This document shows positions 6,578 to 12,990 of a stretch of DNA of 12,990 nt, one piece after another. How positions within the stretch are numbered: position 1 is the first letter of the stretch; every line of letters begins with the position of its first letter. The stretch covers positions 1 through 12,990 of the forward strand of contig DAOWHJ010000004.1 in the NCBI GenBank assembly GCA_030641485.1, in the 5' to 3' direction. Under the pieces are notes generated by a model. It made no database searches, was not told the DNA's origin, and was given only the letters and a program-made list of their open reading frames with translations. Source of the DNA: Pseudomonadota bacterium (lineage in GTDB: Bacteria > Desulfobacterota > Anaeroferrophillalia > Anaeroferrophillales > Tharpellaceae). Both the position numbers and the translations under genes were made by a program.

Positions 6578-7369
6578 ATGGACTCTGAGTTGCCAGTAAT
6601 CAAGATCAACAATCTCAATTTCTCATACCATAATAATGTTGTGCTGGAGAGTGTTAATCTTGAGATCAGAAAAGGTGAATTAGCCAGCATTGTTGGTCCG
6701 AATGGTGGGGGTAAGACTACCCTGCTAAAACTAATCTTAGGTCTTCTGCAACCGAACAGTGGTAATGTTGAGGTTTTCGGCTTGCCACCAGAAAAGGCGC
6801 GCCAAAGAATCGGCTATATGCCACAACACGCTCAACTTGATCCGCAATTCCCCATTTCAGTACTTGATGTGGTCCTTATGGGCCAGATAGAGAGGTGCGA
6901 CAGAGGGTTCTTTGGTGGCTTTCCGAGCCAAGTAAAGATCACAGCCCAGGATTCTCTGGCCGAGGTTGGATTGGGAGATCTTTCACGAAAATCATTCAAC
7001 GAGCTCTCCGGTGGTCAGCGCCAACGGGTCCTTATCGCCCGGGCACTTTGTAGTGAGCCCGAACTGCTACTCCTTGATGAACCGACCTCCAACATCGACC
7101 CGCGTAGTGAAGAGAATCTCTATGAGACCCTGACTAAACTTAACCAACATATGACAATTCTTCTCGTATCACATGACTTAGGCTTTGTTTCGCAGGTGGT
7201 TAAAAGTGTAATCTGTGTCAATCGTCAGGTCATCATCCACCCGACCAGCCAGATAAACGGCACCATAATTAAAGAGATCTATGGTGGTGATTTCAATTTG
7301 GTTCGCCATGATCACCGTTGTGATCACACTGGCCACAGCCATCACGACCCATTTTCAAACAATCAGTAA
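6578..7369 (+). CDS. znuC: Zinc-type ABC transporter ATP-binding protein
   Basis: This cytoplasmic ATPase powers the importer. With the ATG at 6578 it is 263 aa; a TTG at 6569 overlapping the znuA stop would add three residues, and neither start has a clear SD, so translation is probably coupled to znuA. Numbering from the TTG, all nucleotide-binding motifs are intact: Walker A GPNGGGKTT (43-51), Q-loop YMPQ (Q86), ABC signature LSGGQRQR (146-153), Walker B LLLLDEP (166-172) and switch His in VSHD (H202). The segment RFPISVLDVVLMG-like (FPISVLDVVLMGQ) is usual in metal-type ABC ATPases. The C-terminal tail is His-rich (VRHDHRCDHTGHSHHD, about 246-260), consistent with metal sensing or buffering, although the function of such tails is inferred. 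Confidence 0.93.
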   Translation: MDSELPVIKINNLNFSYHNNVVLESVNLEIRKGELASIVGPNGGGKTTLLKLILGLLQPNSGNVEVFGLPPEKARQRIGYMPQHAQLDPQFPISVLDVVLMGQIERCDRGFFGGFPSQVKITAQDSLAEVGLGDLSRKSFNELSGGQRQRVLIARALCSEPELLLLDEPTSNIDPRSEENLYETLTKLNQHMTILLVSHDLGFVSQVVKSVICVNRQVIIHPTSQINGTIIKEIYGGDFNLVRHDHRCDHTGHSHHDPFSNNQ

Positions 7370-7388
7370 AATTAATAATATATCGAAT

Positions 7389-8243
7389 ATGATTTTTCTC
7401 AACGCCCTTACAGATCCCAATAATTTATTTCTCCGACATGCCCTGCTGGTCGGGCTCTTTGCCAGTATAGCCTTTGGGATTATCGGAACTTACGTTATAA
7501 GTCGTAGAATCAGCTATCTTGCTGGGGCGGTTTCGCACTCAGTTTTGGGTGGTATCGGTGGGGTTTTATGGCTAAAAACAATTTTCCAACTTGAATGGCT
7601 CGACCCTCTGTATGGGGCTTTACTGGCAGCCTTGATATCTGCTTTTATTGTTGGTCACTTTGGTCACGGTGCAGAAAAAAAACGCGAAGAGATTATGATT
7701 GGTGCAACCTGGGCAATCGGTATGGCTTTAGGGGTTATCTTTATGGATCTCACCCCGGGATATTTTGATATCACAAGTTACCTTTTCGGTGATATTCTCT
7801 TAGTCTCAAGCCGAGATTTAATACTCATAGTTGCCCTTGATATTGTCATCGTTCTCTTTGTTCTGCGCTTTTACCATAAACTTATGGCCATCTGTTTTGA
7901 TGAGGAGTTTGCTCGCTTGCGCGGTCTTAAAGTTGATCTGTTTTACCAACTATTACTGGGATTAACTGCAGTAAGTGTTGTCCTTCTGATCAGGATTGTC
8001 GGCATCGTCATGGTTATTGCCATGCTGACCCTACCCGCGGCGACTGCCTCCCTTTATACCCGCACGCTTTCCGGCATGATGTTGCTGGCGATACTTTTTT
8101 CCGTCATCGCAATTATTGGCGGAATAGGAGTAAGCTATAGTGCAAACCTTTCCACCGGTCCGATAATCATCGTTTGTGCCGGAGTTCTCTACTTTTTCAT
8201 GGCAGCCTTAAAAAAAATGAGTAATCAACGTAATAATGGCTGA
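7389..8243 (+). CDS. znuB: Zinc-type ABC transporter permease (ABC-3 family)
   Basis: With the ATG at 7389 this is a 284-aa inner-membrane permease of the ABC-3 family, having about eight hydrophobic segments. The first is LLVGLFASIAFGIIGTYVI, followed by the conserved SRRISYLAGAVSHSVLGGIG, where the family places its coupling/substrate path. Later segments include ALLAALISAFIVGHF, ATWAIGMALGVIF, LILIVALDIVIVLFVLRFYH, a cytoplasmic FDEEFARLRGL loop typical of the family, VVLLIRIVGIVMVIAMLTLP and GPIIIVCAGVLYFF. The open frame extends upstream to 7281, but that start would overlap znuC by 89 nt and add a non-family N-terminus. No good SD precedes 7389; the 19-nt gap to znuC favours coupled translation. 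The next gene overlaps its last 8 nt. Confidence 0.92.
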   Translation: MIFLNALTDPNNLFLRHALLVGLFASIAFGIIGTYVISRRISYLAGAVSHSVLGGIGGVLWLKTIFQLEWLDPLYGALLAALISAFIVGHFGHGAEKKREEIMIGATWAIGMALGVIFMDLTPGYFDITSYLFGDILLVSSRDLILIVALDIVIVLFVLRFYHKLMAICFDEEFARLRGLKVDLFYQLLLGLTAVSVVLLIRIVGIVMVIAMLTLPAATASLYTRTLSGMMLLAILFSVIAIIGGIGVSYSANLSTGPIIIVCAGVLYFFMAALKKMSNQRNNG

Positions 8244-9003
8244 CTTTGCGGCCAAACTCAGCCTGACCCTGCAACAGATGTATAACCGGGTCGCAGGCTG
8301 TGAAGCCGGCCTCTTAAGTCCGGTAGCAATTGAACGCGGATTGGATTTACTCAAAAAACTTGGCTACCCGACACCCCTACTTAACAGACTTCCGACAGAG
8401 AGTTTTGATCGAACTTTTCCTCTTGCTAATCCTCTAACAAGAATAACTGAACTCGCTCCTAAAACCATTTTTGACTTAGGCTGCGGGACTGCACTTGACG
8501 CTCTTTTTTGTGCCCAGATACTACCAGAATGTGAACTTATCGTTGGCGTCGACTCAAGTTCAGGCCTACTTAATGAAGGCAGAAAACGACTTAATAACTT
8601 TCCCCTTCATGCAGCAAAAACAACCCTGATTGAAGCAGACTTAAATCAACTCAACAGAGACCTAAGACAACTCGGAAGCTGGAACCGACCGAACTCTTTT
8701 GACCTTATATTGATGAATGGCTCTTTCAACTTGGTCTATGATAAAATGAATTTTTTTCATACCTTAACAGAACTTCTATCCTGCGACGGTACTATTCTGA
8801 TTTACGATTTCCTTCTAATCGAGCCCCTGCCTCCGGGTTTTTCCGACGAAATCGACAACTGGCTCTGGAATGTCGGCGGGGCTCTGCATGAAGATGAGTT
8901 GAGCAGGATTATTAGAGGTATGGATCTTGATTTAGTCTCGGTGAAAGAGTTGGAGATAATTAATCCGGTTGCCCGCTGTGAAATCATAATTGAAAAGTCG
9001 TAA
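8236..9003 (+). CDS. Class I SAM-dependent methyltransferase, ArsM-like but without arsenic-binding cysteines
   Basis: This 255-aa protein has a Rossmann methyltransferase core: motif I IFDLGCGTALDA (78-89), the acidic ribose-binding VGVDSS (D106), EADLNQ (133-138) and motif IV FDLILMNGSFNLV (155-167). The arrangement resembles arsenite methyltransferase ArsM: a short N-terminal MYNRVAGCEAG, a KLGYPTPLLNRLP stretch, a position equivalent to CGNP occupied by FPLANP (61-66), and a late GGALHEDELSRIIRGM segment (214-229) resembling 'aGAl.eeE'. The hallmark cysteine of CGNP is absent and the usual Cys near the GAL segment is not seen, so arsenite methylation is unlikely. The substrate is unknown. 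The ATG lies inside the 3' end of znuB (8-nt overlap), making it the last gene of the zinc operon. It converges with the minus-strand HAD gene 41 nt away. Confidence 0.85.
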   Translation: MADFAAKLSLTLQQMYNRVAGCEAGLLSPVAIERGLDLLKKLGYPTPLLNRLPTESFDRTFPLANPLTRITELAPKTIFDLGCGTALDALFCAQILPECELIVGVDSSSGLLNEGRKRLNNFPLHAAKTTLIEADLNQLNRDLRQLGSWNRPNSFDLILMNGSFNLVYDKMNFFHTLTELLSCDGTILIYDFLLIEPLPPGFSDEIDNWLWNVGGALHEDELSRIIRGMDLDLVSVKELEIINPVARCEIIIEKS

Positions 9004-9044
9004 CAGCAAACAATGATCTTGCAAATAGTAAATTGGCTTTTGAG

Positions 9045-9698
9045 TTATACCTCTGTTTTGATTTCATCAAGAATTTGTGGAAGTTTCATTAGGGAGTTAA
9101 GAGTTCGACCATCGGTCGGCAACGAAATGTGAGGTAAGGGCTCAAAGAGAATAGTTGCCATGCCTAACTTTGCAGCAGGTTGCAGATTAACCGCCATATC
9201 GTCAATCATCACCCCGTCTTCAGGTCGTCTGTCGATGTCGTCTAAGAGCTCCCGGTAAATTTCGATCTCGGGTTTGGGTCGAAAATTGAAATAATTAATA
9301 TCATAAACAGCGGCAAAGTTATCTTGTAAGCCGAGAAAATCAAGCACTTTTTGGCAGTGTTCATTAGATGCGTTCGAGAAAATGTACTTATCCTCCGGCA
9401 ATTCCGCAAGCATTGATTGCAACTTATTATCCGGCTTAAGATAGTCTCCCAACGGCACATTGTGGACAAAGTTGAGATAGTCATGCGGATCGACATCGTG
9501 ATTAAGCATCAGGCCGTTCAAAGTGGTTCCGTGATCCTGAAGATATGTACGACGTTTCAGATCAACTTTGTCTGACGGGATTTTGACCACCTCTTCAAGG
9601 TAGCGATTAATCAATCTGTCAACATGGTCAAAGAGACCACAACTTCTTGGGTAAAGAGTATTATCTAAATCAAAAAGGATAAATCTGGTTGCTGACAT
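9045..9698 (-). CDS. HAD hydrolase, pyrimidine 5'-nucleotidase-like
   Basis: This HAD phosphatase of about 217 aa matches the pyrimidine 5'-nucleotidase (SDT1-like) subfamily. Counting from the GTG at 9710, motif I is FILFDLDNTLYPRSCG (10-25) with nucleophile D14 and general acid/base D16. Motif II is YIFSNASN (S112), motif III the RPKPE lysine (K146), and motif IV MIDDMAVNLQPA (D170/D171). The helical cap between motifs I and II (about 26-100) is C1 type. The expected reaction is dephosphorylation of UMP/CMP-like nucleotides in the cytosol, or a broader phosphatase activity. I prefer the ATG at 9698 (MSATRFILF) because the GTG at 9710 has no SD. It follows rfaE2 by 45 nt on the same strand, so the two are likely cotranscribed. 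Whether it acts on heptose phosphates is unknown. Confidence 0.87.
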   Translation of the reverse strand: MSATRFILFDLDNTLYPRSCGLFDHVDRLINRYLEEVVKIPSDKVDLKRRTYLQDHGTTLNGLMLNHDVDPHDYLNFVHNVPLGDYLKPDNKLQSMLAELPEDKYIFSNASNEHCQKVLDFLGLQDNFAAVYDINYFNFRPKPEIEIYRELLDDIDRRPEDGVMIDDMAVNLQPAAKLGMATILFEPLPHISLPTDGRTLNSLMKLPQILDEIKTEV

Positions 9699-9743
9699 AA
9701 AACTTACCACAAATAATTGAATATTAAAAAAATGGTGGGCTTT

Positions 9744-10232
9744 TCACTTTAGGCTATAACGATTCAGGATCTCTTCAATAATCGATGTGGTTGAGTAGGT
9801 GTCAATAAAAGGTAGTGACTGAACCAGCCCGCCACGAGCTTCGACCAAGTCACGACCAACAATCGTGCCAGTATCCCAATCGCCACCTTTTACCAGAATG
9901 TTAGGCTCAAGCAATTTGATCAATTGATAGGGGTCATCTTCATCAAAGAGAGTAACAAAGTTGACTGAAGCCAAAGCCAACAGCAGCTGAGAACGGGCTG
10001 ATTCCGCCATTATTGGCCTTTTTTTTCCCTTCAAACGCCTTACAGAAGCATCTGAGTTGACACCCACAACCAAGATATCACCAAGAGAGCGGGCCTGGGT
10101 TAAATAGGTTGAGTGACCAGGGTGCAAGATGTCAAAACAGCCGTTGGTAAAGACAACTTTTTTTCCTTCACCCTGAAATTTTTTAATTATCAAGGCCAGT
10201 TTTTCAGCCTTACAAATAGATCTGTTTGTCAT
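9744..10232 (-). CDS. rfaE2: D-glycero-beta-D-manno-heptose 1-phosphate adenylyltransferase (RfaE2/HldE C-domain)
   Basis: This 162-aa nucleotidyltransferase makes ADP-heptose precursor from heptose 1-phosphate and ATP for the LPS inner core. It corresponds to the C-terminal domain of bifunctional HldE. The signature NGCFDILHPGH (30-40) contains the HxGH catalytic motif (H37, H40). GVNSDASVRRLKGKKRPI (57-74), ILVKGGDWD (112-120) and the closing YSTTSIIEEI (146-155) are all family features. The length is standard for the stand-alone form, so the kinase half (RfaE1) should be encoded elsewhere. An AGAGG SD lies 7 nt before the ATG. It is upstream of the HAD gene in the same orientation and has its own promoter candidate in the divergent region. 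Confidence 0.95.
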   Translation of the reverse strand: MTNRSICKAEKLALIIKKFQGEGKKVVFTNGCFDILHPGHSTYLTQARSLGDILVVGVNSDASVRRLKGKKRPIMAESARSQLLLALASVNFVTLFDEDDPYQLIKLLEPNILVKGGDWDTGTIVGRDLVEARGGLVQSLPFIDTYSTTSIIEEILNRYSLK

Positions 10233-10283
10233 TTAGAGACCTCTAGAGTTGAAGTTTTCAGGGACTAAGTTGAGAAAAATTTT

Positions 10284-10312
10284 AGTTTATCCGTCAGTAA
10301 CCCTGATAACAA
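10284..10312 (-). promoter_or_regulatory. Candidate promoter of rfaE2
   Basis: The minus strand reads TTGTTA (10307-10312), a 17-bp spacer, then TAAACT (10284-10289), about 50 nt before the rfaE2 ATG. Each box matches 4 of 6 consensus bases. Confidence 0.4.
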
Positions 10313-10313
10313 C

Positions 10314-10342
10314 TTGACAAAAATCATAACAAGCAATAGAAA
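10314..10342 (+). promoter_or_regulatory. Candidate sigma-70 promoter of the HD-GYP regulator
   Basis: TTGACA (10314-10319) is a perfect -35, followed by 17 bp and TAGAAA (10337-10342). This gives a leader of about 135 nt before the response-regulator ATG, containing a perfect GTGTACAC palindrome at 10360-10367. Its -35 sits one base from that of the opposing rfaE2 promoter candidate. Confidence 0.5.
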
Positions 10343-10483
10343 GTTAGTAATTAAGTAGCGTGTACACTGAATTTACGGATTAGCTGAACAGTTACACATT
10401 TTTTTACTATAAACAAGATAATAACCATAATCAATCACTAATTAAAATTTACAAGGTCACTTTGCAGCCTAAAGAGATAACCG

Positions 10484-11527
10484 ATGCGTAATGATAAGAA
10501 ACTGGTTCTCATAGTTGACGATGAGAAGGACATTCGCGAGATCTTAGCTGAAACTTTAGAAGGTTTAGACTTCGAGTACATGACCGCATGTGACGGCGAA
10601 GAGGCTATGGACTGTATCAAGCAACATAATGATATCATTGACGTTGTGATCTGTGATCTCAAAATGCCTAAGGTCTCAGGTGATCAGGTCATTGCCTATG
10701 GGGCAAAAAACTACCCTCTGATCCCAATTATCATTCTTACCGGATTTGCGCAACTTGACATGGCTTTAGACCATATGCGGCTCGGAGCCTTCGACTATAT
10801 GACCAAACCGTTTCGAGTCAAAGAACTTCTGCTCTTGCTCAATCGGGCATTGGAGATGCGTCAACTGCAGGAAGATAAAATAGCCTACCAAAATACCCTT
10901 GAAATCAGAGTTGAAGAGGCTACCCAGGCGCTACACAATCAAGTTGTGCAAACAGTAAGCTCATTTATTCTGGCAATCGAAGCAAAAGACCGTTACACGC
11001 AGGGTCACTCGAAAAGGGTTGCGGAATATTCGACCTTAATGGCAAAAAAACTTGGCCTGAGTGAAGATGAGCAGGCCAACCTTCTCTACGCCGCCCAACT
11101 CCACGATATTGGTAAAATTGGCATCTCAGAACAGCTCCTTAATAAACCCGGCAAACTTAATAAGGTTGAGTACGAAACTATCAAAACCCATCCGAGCAAA
11201 GGGGTGAAAATCTTGGAGCCCCTTGATTTCCTCGGGCACCTTTTACCCGCAGTTGAATTCCATCACGAATGGTTTGACGGAAGTGGCTACCCAAAAGGGT
11301 TGGCCAAAGATAAAATTCCCTTTTTGGCTCGAATAATTGCAGTGTGTGACACTTTTGATGCGATGACTTCAGAGAGGTCATATCGAAAACCTCTCCCGCT
11401 TAAAATTGCAATCGAGGAAATCAAGGAAGGTTCCGCGACCCAATTTGACCCCTTGGTGGTCACAGCATTTCTTGAGATATTCGAAGAAACCCTGGAACAG
11501 CAGATGCTGGAAAAGGGTGCCACCTAA
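10484..11527 (+). CDS. Response regulator with HD-GYP c-di-GMP phosphodiesterase output (RpfG-like)
   Basis: This 347-aa cytoplasmic signalling protein has two domains. The receiver (about 6-122) has the acidic pocket D12/D13, phospho-acceptor D58 in VICDLKMP, T86 in ILTG and K108 in TKPF. A coiled-coil-like linker (about 124-155) follows. The HD-GYP domain (about 156-345) carries H175 in QGHS, LHDIGKIG (206-213, H207/D208), THP (H236), HHEWFDGSGYPKG (260-272) and D289 in AVCDTFDAM. The GYP signature and metal-ligand residues are intact, so hydrolysis of cyclic di-GMP is expected, controlled by phosphorylation. No histidine kinase or GGDEF partner is in the window. The SD is modest (AAAGAG about 8 nt upstream). 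No terminator was recognised after the stop. Confidence 0.95.
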   Translation: MRNDKKLVLIVDDEKDIREILAETLEGLDFEYMTACDGEEAMDCIKQHNDIIDVVICDLKMPKVSGDQVIAYGAKNYPLIPIIILTGFAQLDMALDHMRLGAFDYMTKPFRVKELLLLLNRALEMRQLQEDKIAYQNTLEIRVEEATQALHNQVVQTVSSFILAIEAKDRYTQGHSKRVAEYSTLMAKKLGLSEDEQANLLYAAQLHDIGKIGISEQLLNKPGKLNKVEYETIKTHPSKGVKILEPLDFLGHLLPAVEFHHEWFDGSGYPKGLAKDKIPFLARIIAVCDTFDAMTSERSYRKPLPLKIAIEEIKEGSATQFDPLVVTAFLEIFEETLEQQMLEKGAT

Positions 11528-11577
11528 GGAAACCTCCAGTTTGTTGACGATTTTACTACAACCATCTTCCCTACCCC

Positions 11578-11649
11578 TTACAGGACCCAGTCAATTTTGC
11601 GAGCTGGCGTCTGAGCCGCATAAATCTTGCTTTCATATTGTTTTGCCAT
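11578..11649 (-). CDS. Candidate 23-aa micro-ORF or leader peptide
   Basis: The minus strand has ATG at 11649 preceded at 8 nt by AGAGGA and, further upstream, a TATAAA-like -10 element. It encodes MAKQYESKIYAAQTPARK followed by five more residues ending in a hydrophobic WVL and TAA. The stretch is richer in GC than the AT-rich DNA around it. The family is not recognised, and short frames with SD-like sequences do arise by chance. Confidence 0.3.
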   Translation of the reverse strand: MAKQYESKIYAAQTPARKIDWVL

Positions 11650-11913
11650 AATTGACTTCCTCTAGTTCATTTTTTTGTCATTTTATAATCGCAACTGTTA
11701 ATTTCTTAAAACCTCTGCAAATTCAATTGAATAAATTAACTCAATAAAATTAGACTTTAATTTATCTGTAATTTCATAACGTCTTTATACAGGATTGCCT
11801 GACAGTCAGTGATTCACATAATCTACACACAACCACCATGTTAACAAGCTGTTGACAACTCCATGTCAAGGTCAAATTAACACTTAACGTCATTAATTTA
11901 TACAATATCAATA

Positions 11914-11954
11914 AAACCACTGAAAAAAAATTTATTACTTAATTTCAGTGGTTT
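11914..11954. repeat. Perfect 12-bp inverted repeat with 17-nt AT-rich loop
   Basis: AAACCACTGAAA (11914-11925) and TTTCAGTGGTTT (11943-11954) are exact reverse complements. No T-run follows on the plus strand; on the minus strand TTTTATTGATATT follows, a weak terminator-like tail. It could be a hairpin in a transcript, a large operator, or a fossil of a small mobile element. Confidence 0.6.
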
Positions 11955-12024
11955 ATGAATGTCAAGGAGATTATTCAAGAAAAATGAAAAAAGCTTGGCG
12001 GGTGCTGATTAGGAGTAATTTCAG

Positions 12025-12043
12025 GCTGTTAACAATTAACAGC
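12025..12043. repeat. Perfect 8-bp inverted repeat around GTTAAC
   Basis: GCTGTTAA-CAA-TTAACAGC has a 3-nt centre. It could be an operator or a tight hairpin. It is followed by A-runs on the plus strand, so it is not a standard plus-strand terminator. Confidence 0.5.
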
Positions 12044-12234
12044 AAAAAAATTCATAAAAAACTAACTTAAACCCAACTATCAATTATAAACTCTAAATAA
12101 AAAAAATTACATATAGTTTTATGTTTCATTATCAAATCATGTTAAGTTAATAATGACATTAGTCTTGACAAACCCTTTTCCCCCTGTTAACTGGTGCCAG
12201 CTGCCCAACATTTCACTTCCCCACTCTTTTTCGC

Positions 12235-12239
12235 AGGAG
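12235..12239 (+). promoter_or_regulatory. Shine-Dalgarno fixing the TTG start of uppP
   Basis: AGGAG lies 7 nt before the TTG at 12247. No ATG or GTG in frame fits the conserved N-terminus, so TTG is the likely initiator. Confidence 0.7.
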
Positions 12240-12246
12240 CACAACC

Positions 12247-12990
12247 TTGTCTATATTCAATGCTGTCATTTTGGGAATCATTCAGGGTCTCACAGAATTT
12301 CTCCCGGTAAGCAGTTCAGGACATCTGGTTATAGCTGAGCATTTACTCCCCGGATGGCAACAGTCCGGGATAGTTTTCGAGGTACTCCTCCACCTCGGGA
12401 CTCTGTTGGCAGTAGTAATATTTTTTCGTCACGATCTACTTTTATTAATTAAATCGCTTTACATAAAAAACTCTGAAACAAAACACCAGCGCCACCTACT
12501 TCTAATGTTGATTCTGGCAACGATACCTACTGGAATCATTGGCCTTGCCGGAAAGAAAGTTTTTGTCAGCCTCTTTGATCGTCTTGATGTCGTTGGTGGG
12601 ATGTTGTTGGTGACTGCCGGACTTTTGTGGCTGGCGGAGTGCCAAAGAGTACGGAAAACAGAAAGTTATGGAAAGTTGGGGGATGCTATCTTAATTGGCA
12701 TAACTCAGGGACTGGCCATCATTCCTGGGATCTCACGCTCAGGATCGACAATAGCGGTTGCGATGATGCGTGGAATCGAACCTGAAAAAGCCGCCAGGTT
12801 CTCTTTTTTGCTTTCGATTCCGGCAATCAGTGGGGCTGCACTTCTGAACTTTAAAGAGATTAGTGCCATCCCAGAAAATCAAATTACAGCTTCACTTTGT
12901 GGTGCCCTAGCAGCCTTTGTCACCGGTCTTCTTGCCCTTAAATTATTGCTTATGATAATCAAAAAGAGACGTTTACGAATCTTCTCTATC
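12247..12990 (+). CDS. uppP: Undecaprenyl-diphosphate phosphatase (UppP/BacA), 3' end outside window
   Basis: The visible 248 residues belong to the BacA/UppP integral membrane phosphatase, which dephosphorylates undecaprenyl diphosphate to recycle the lipid carrier for peptidoglycan and O-antigen synthesis and gives bacitracin resistance. Both active-site motifs are present: QGLTEFLPVSSSGHL (13-27, with E17 and H26) and PGISRSGST (160-168, with R164). The first residue of motif 1 is Gln where E. coli has Glu, a variation also accepted in the family. Several membrane helices are evident, such as LLHLGTLLAVVIFF and ALAAFVTGLLALKLLLMII. Roughly the last 20-25 residues lie beyond the window. Translation starts at TTG behind AGGAG. 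The 720-bp upstream region separates it from the HD-GYP gene, so it likely has its own promoter. Confidence 0.94.
   Translation, partial: MSIFNAVILGIIQGLTEFLPVSSSGHLVIAEHLLPGWQQSGIVFEVLLHLGTLLAVVIFFRHDLLLLIKSLYIKNSETKHQRHLLLMLILATIPTGIIGLAGKKVFVSLFDRLDVVGGMLLVTAGLLWLAECQRVRKTESYGKLGDAILIGITQGLAIIPGISRSGSTIAVAMMRGIEPEKAARFSFLLSIPAISGAALLNFKEISAIPENQITASLCGALAAFVTGLLALKLLLMIIKKRRLRIFSI

Larger units (their letters stand above)
11528..12246. other. About 720-bp mostly AT-rich intergenic region before uppP
   Basis: No long gene is visible on either strand. The region holds a 23-codon micro-ORF on the minus strand (11578-11649), a long inverted repeat (11914-11954), a compact inverted repeat (12025-12043), repeated TGTTAA/GTTAAC motifs, and a 28-codon plus-strand micro-ORF (11984-12070) with its SD too far away. 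Two consensus TTGACA elements occur at 11852-11857 and 12165-12170, but the sequences 17 bp downstream (AATTAA, TAACTG) are poor -10 boxes. The second could still drive uppP. Small-RNA content is possible but unproven. Confidence 0.6.

Noticed and set aside
7281..7388. Longer N-terminus for znuB
   Set aside because: It would overlap znuC by 89 nt and adds residues before the usual family start.
11914..11954. Rho-independent terminator of the HD-GYP gene
   Set aside because: It is almost 390 bp downstream of the stop and has no T-run after the stem on the plus strand.
11984..12070. 28-codon plus-strand frame rich in Lys and Arg
   Set aside because: The AAGGAG upstream is about 14 nt away, too far for efficient initiation, and the frame runs through the 12025-12043 dyad. 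It is probably chance in AT-rich DNA.
11760..12180. Replication origin (oriC-like AT-rich repeats)
   Set aside because: No TTATCCACA-type DnaA boxes were found on either strand, and no replication genes are nearby.
12153..12338. 61-codon plus-strand frame overlapping the start of uppP
   Set aside because: It is out of frame with uppP and lacks family features; the conserved UppP motifs decide the correct frame.

Overview
The window looks like chromosomal DNA of a Gram-negative, probably motile bacterium. A stand-alone RfaE2-type heptose-1-phosphate adenylyltransferase implies heptose-containing LPS. An FlhB-tail paralogue suggests flagella, and an HD-GYP regulator implies c-di-GMP signalling. 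The moderate-to-low GC content, TTG/GTG starts and the resemblance of several proteins to Desulfuromonadales-type homologues suggest a deltaproteobacterium (Desulfobacterota/Desulfuromonadota). That placement is a judgement from memory of the families, not a search result. No phage, IS, CRISPR, tRNA or rRNA was seen.

Layout. (1) Positions 1-5398, all minus strand. Reading in the direction of transcription, the order is a DUF4139 exported protein, a DUF3524/GTDC1-type tRNA-queuosine mannosyltransferase-like protein (13 nt between them), an unrecognised 58-aa protein with a strong Shine-Dalgarno, an FlhB C-terminal-domain paralogue (FlhX/YlqH type), a TPR protein with a beta-rich C-terminal domain, and an EamA/DMT transporter cut by the window edge. 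(2) Positions 5399-5627, a divergent control region with promoter candidates on both strands and two dyads. (3) Positions 5628-9003, plus strand: a compact zinc-type ABC importer operon (znuA, znuC, znuB) ending in a SAM-dependent methyltransferase whose start overlaps the end of znuB. (4) Positions 9045-10232, minus strand: rfaE2 followed by a HAD pyrimidine-5'-nucleotidase-like gene. (5) Positions 10284-10342, back-to-back promoters whose -35 boxes nearly touch. (6) Positions 10484-11527, plus strand: a response regulator with HD-GYP output. (7) Positions 11528-12246, about 720 bp, mostly AT-rich and without a clear long gene, holding two good inverted repeats, clustered TGTTAA/GTTAAC motifs and two micro-ORFs. 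(8) From 12247 to the end: uppP (undecaprenyl-diphosphate phosphatase), starting with TTG behind a good SD and truncated by the window end.

The most promising unusual items are the ArsM-like methyltransferase without its arsenic-binding cysteines in the zinc-uptake operon; the 58-aa/FlhX/TPR unit lacking other flagellar genes nearby; the bacterial DUF3524 glycosyltransferase; and the unexplained 720-bp region before uppP. Nothing here by itself proves a new system.
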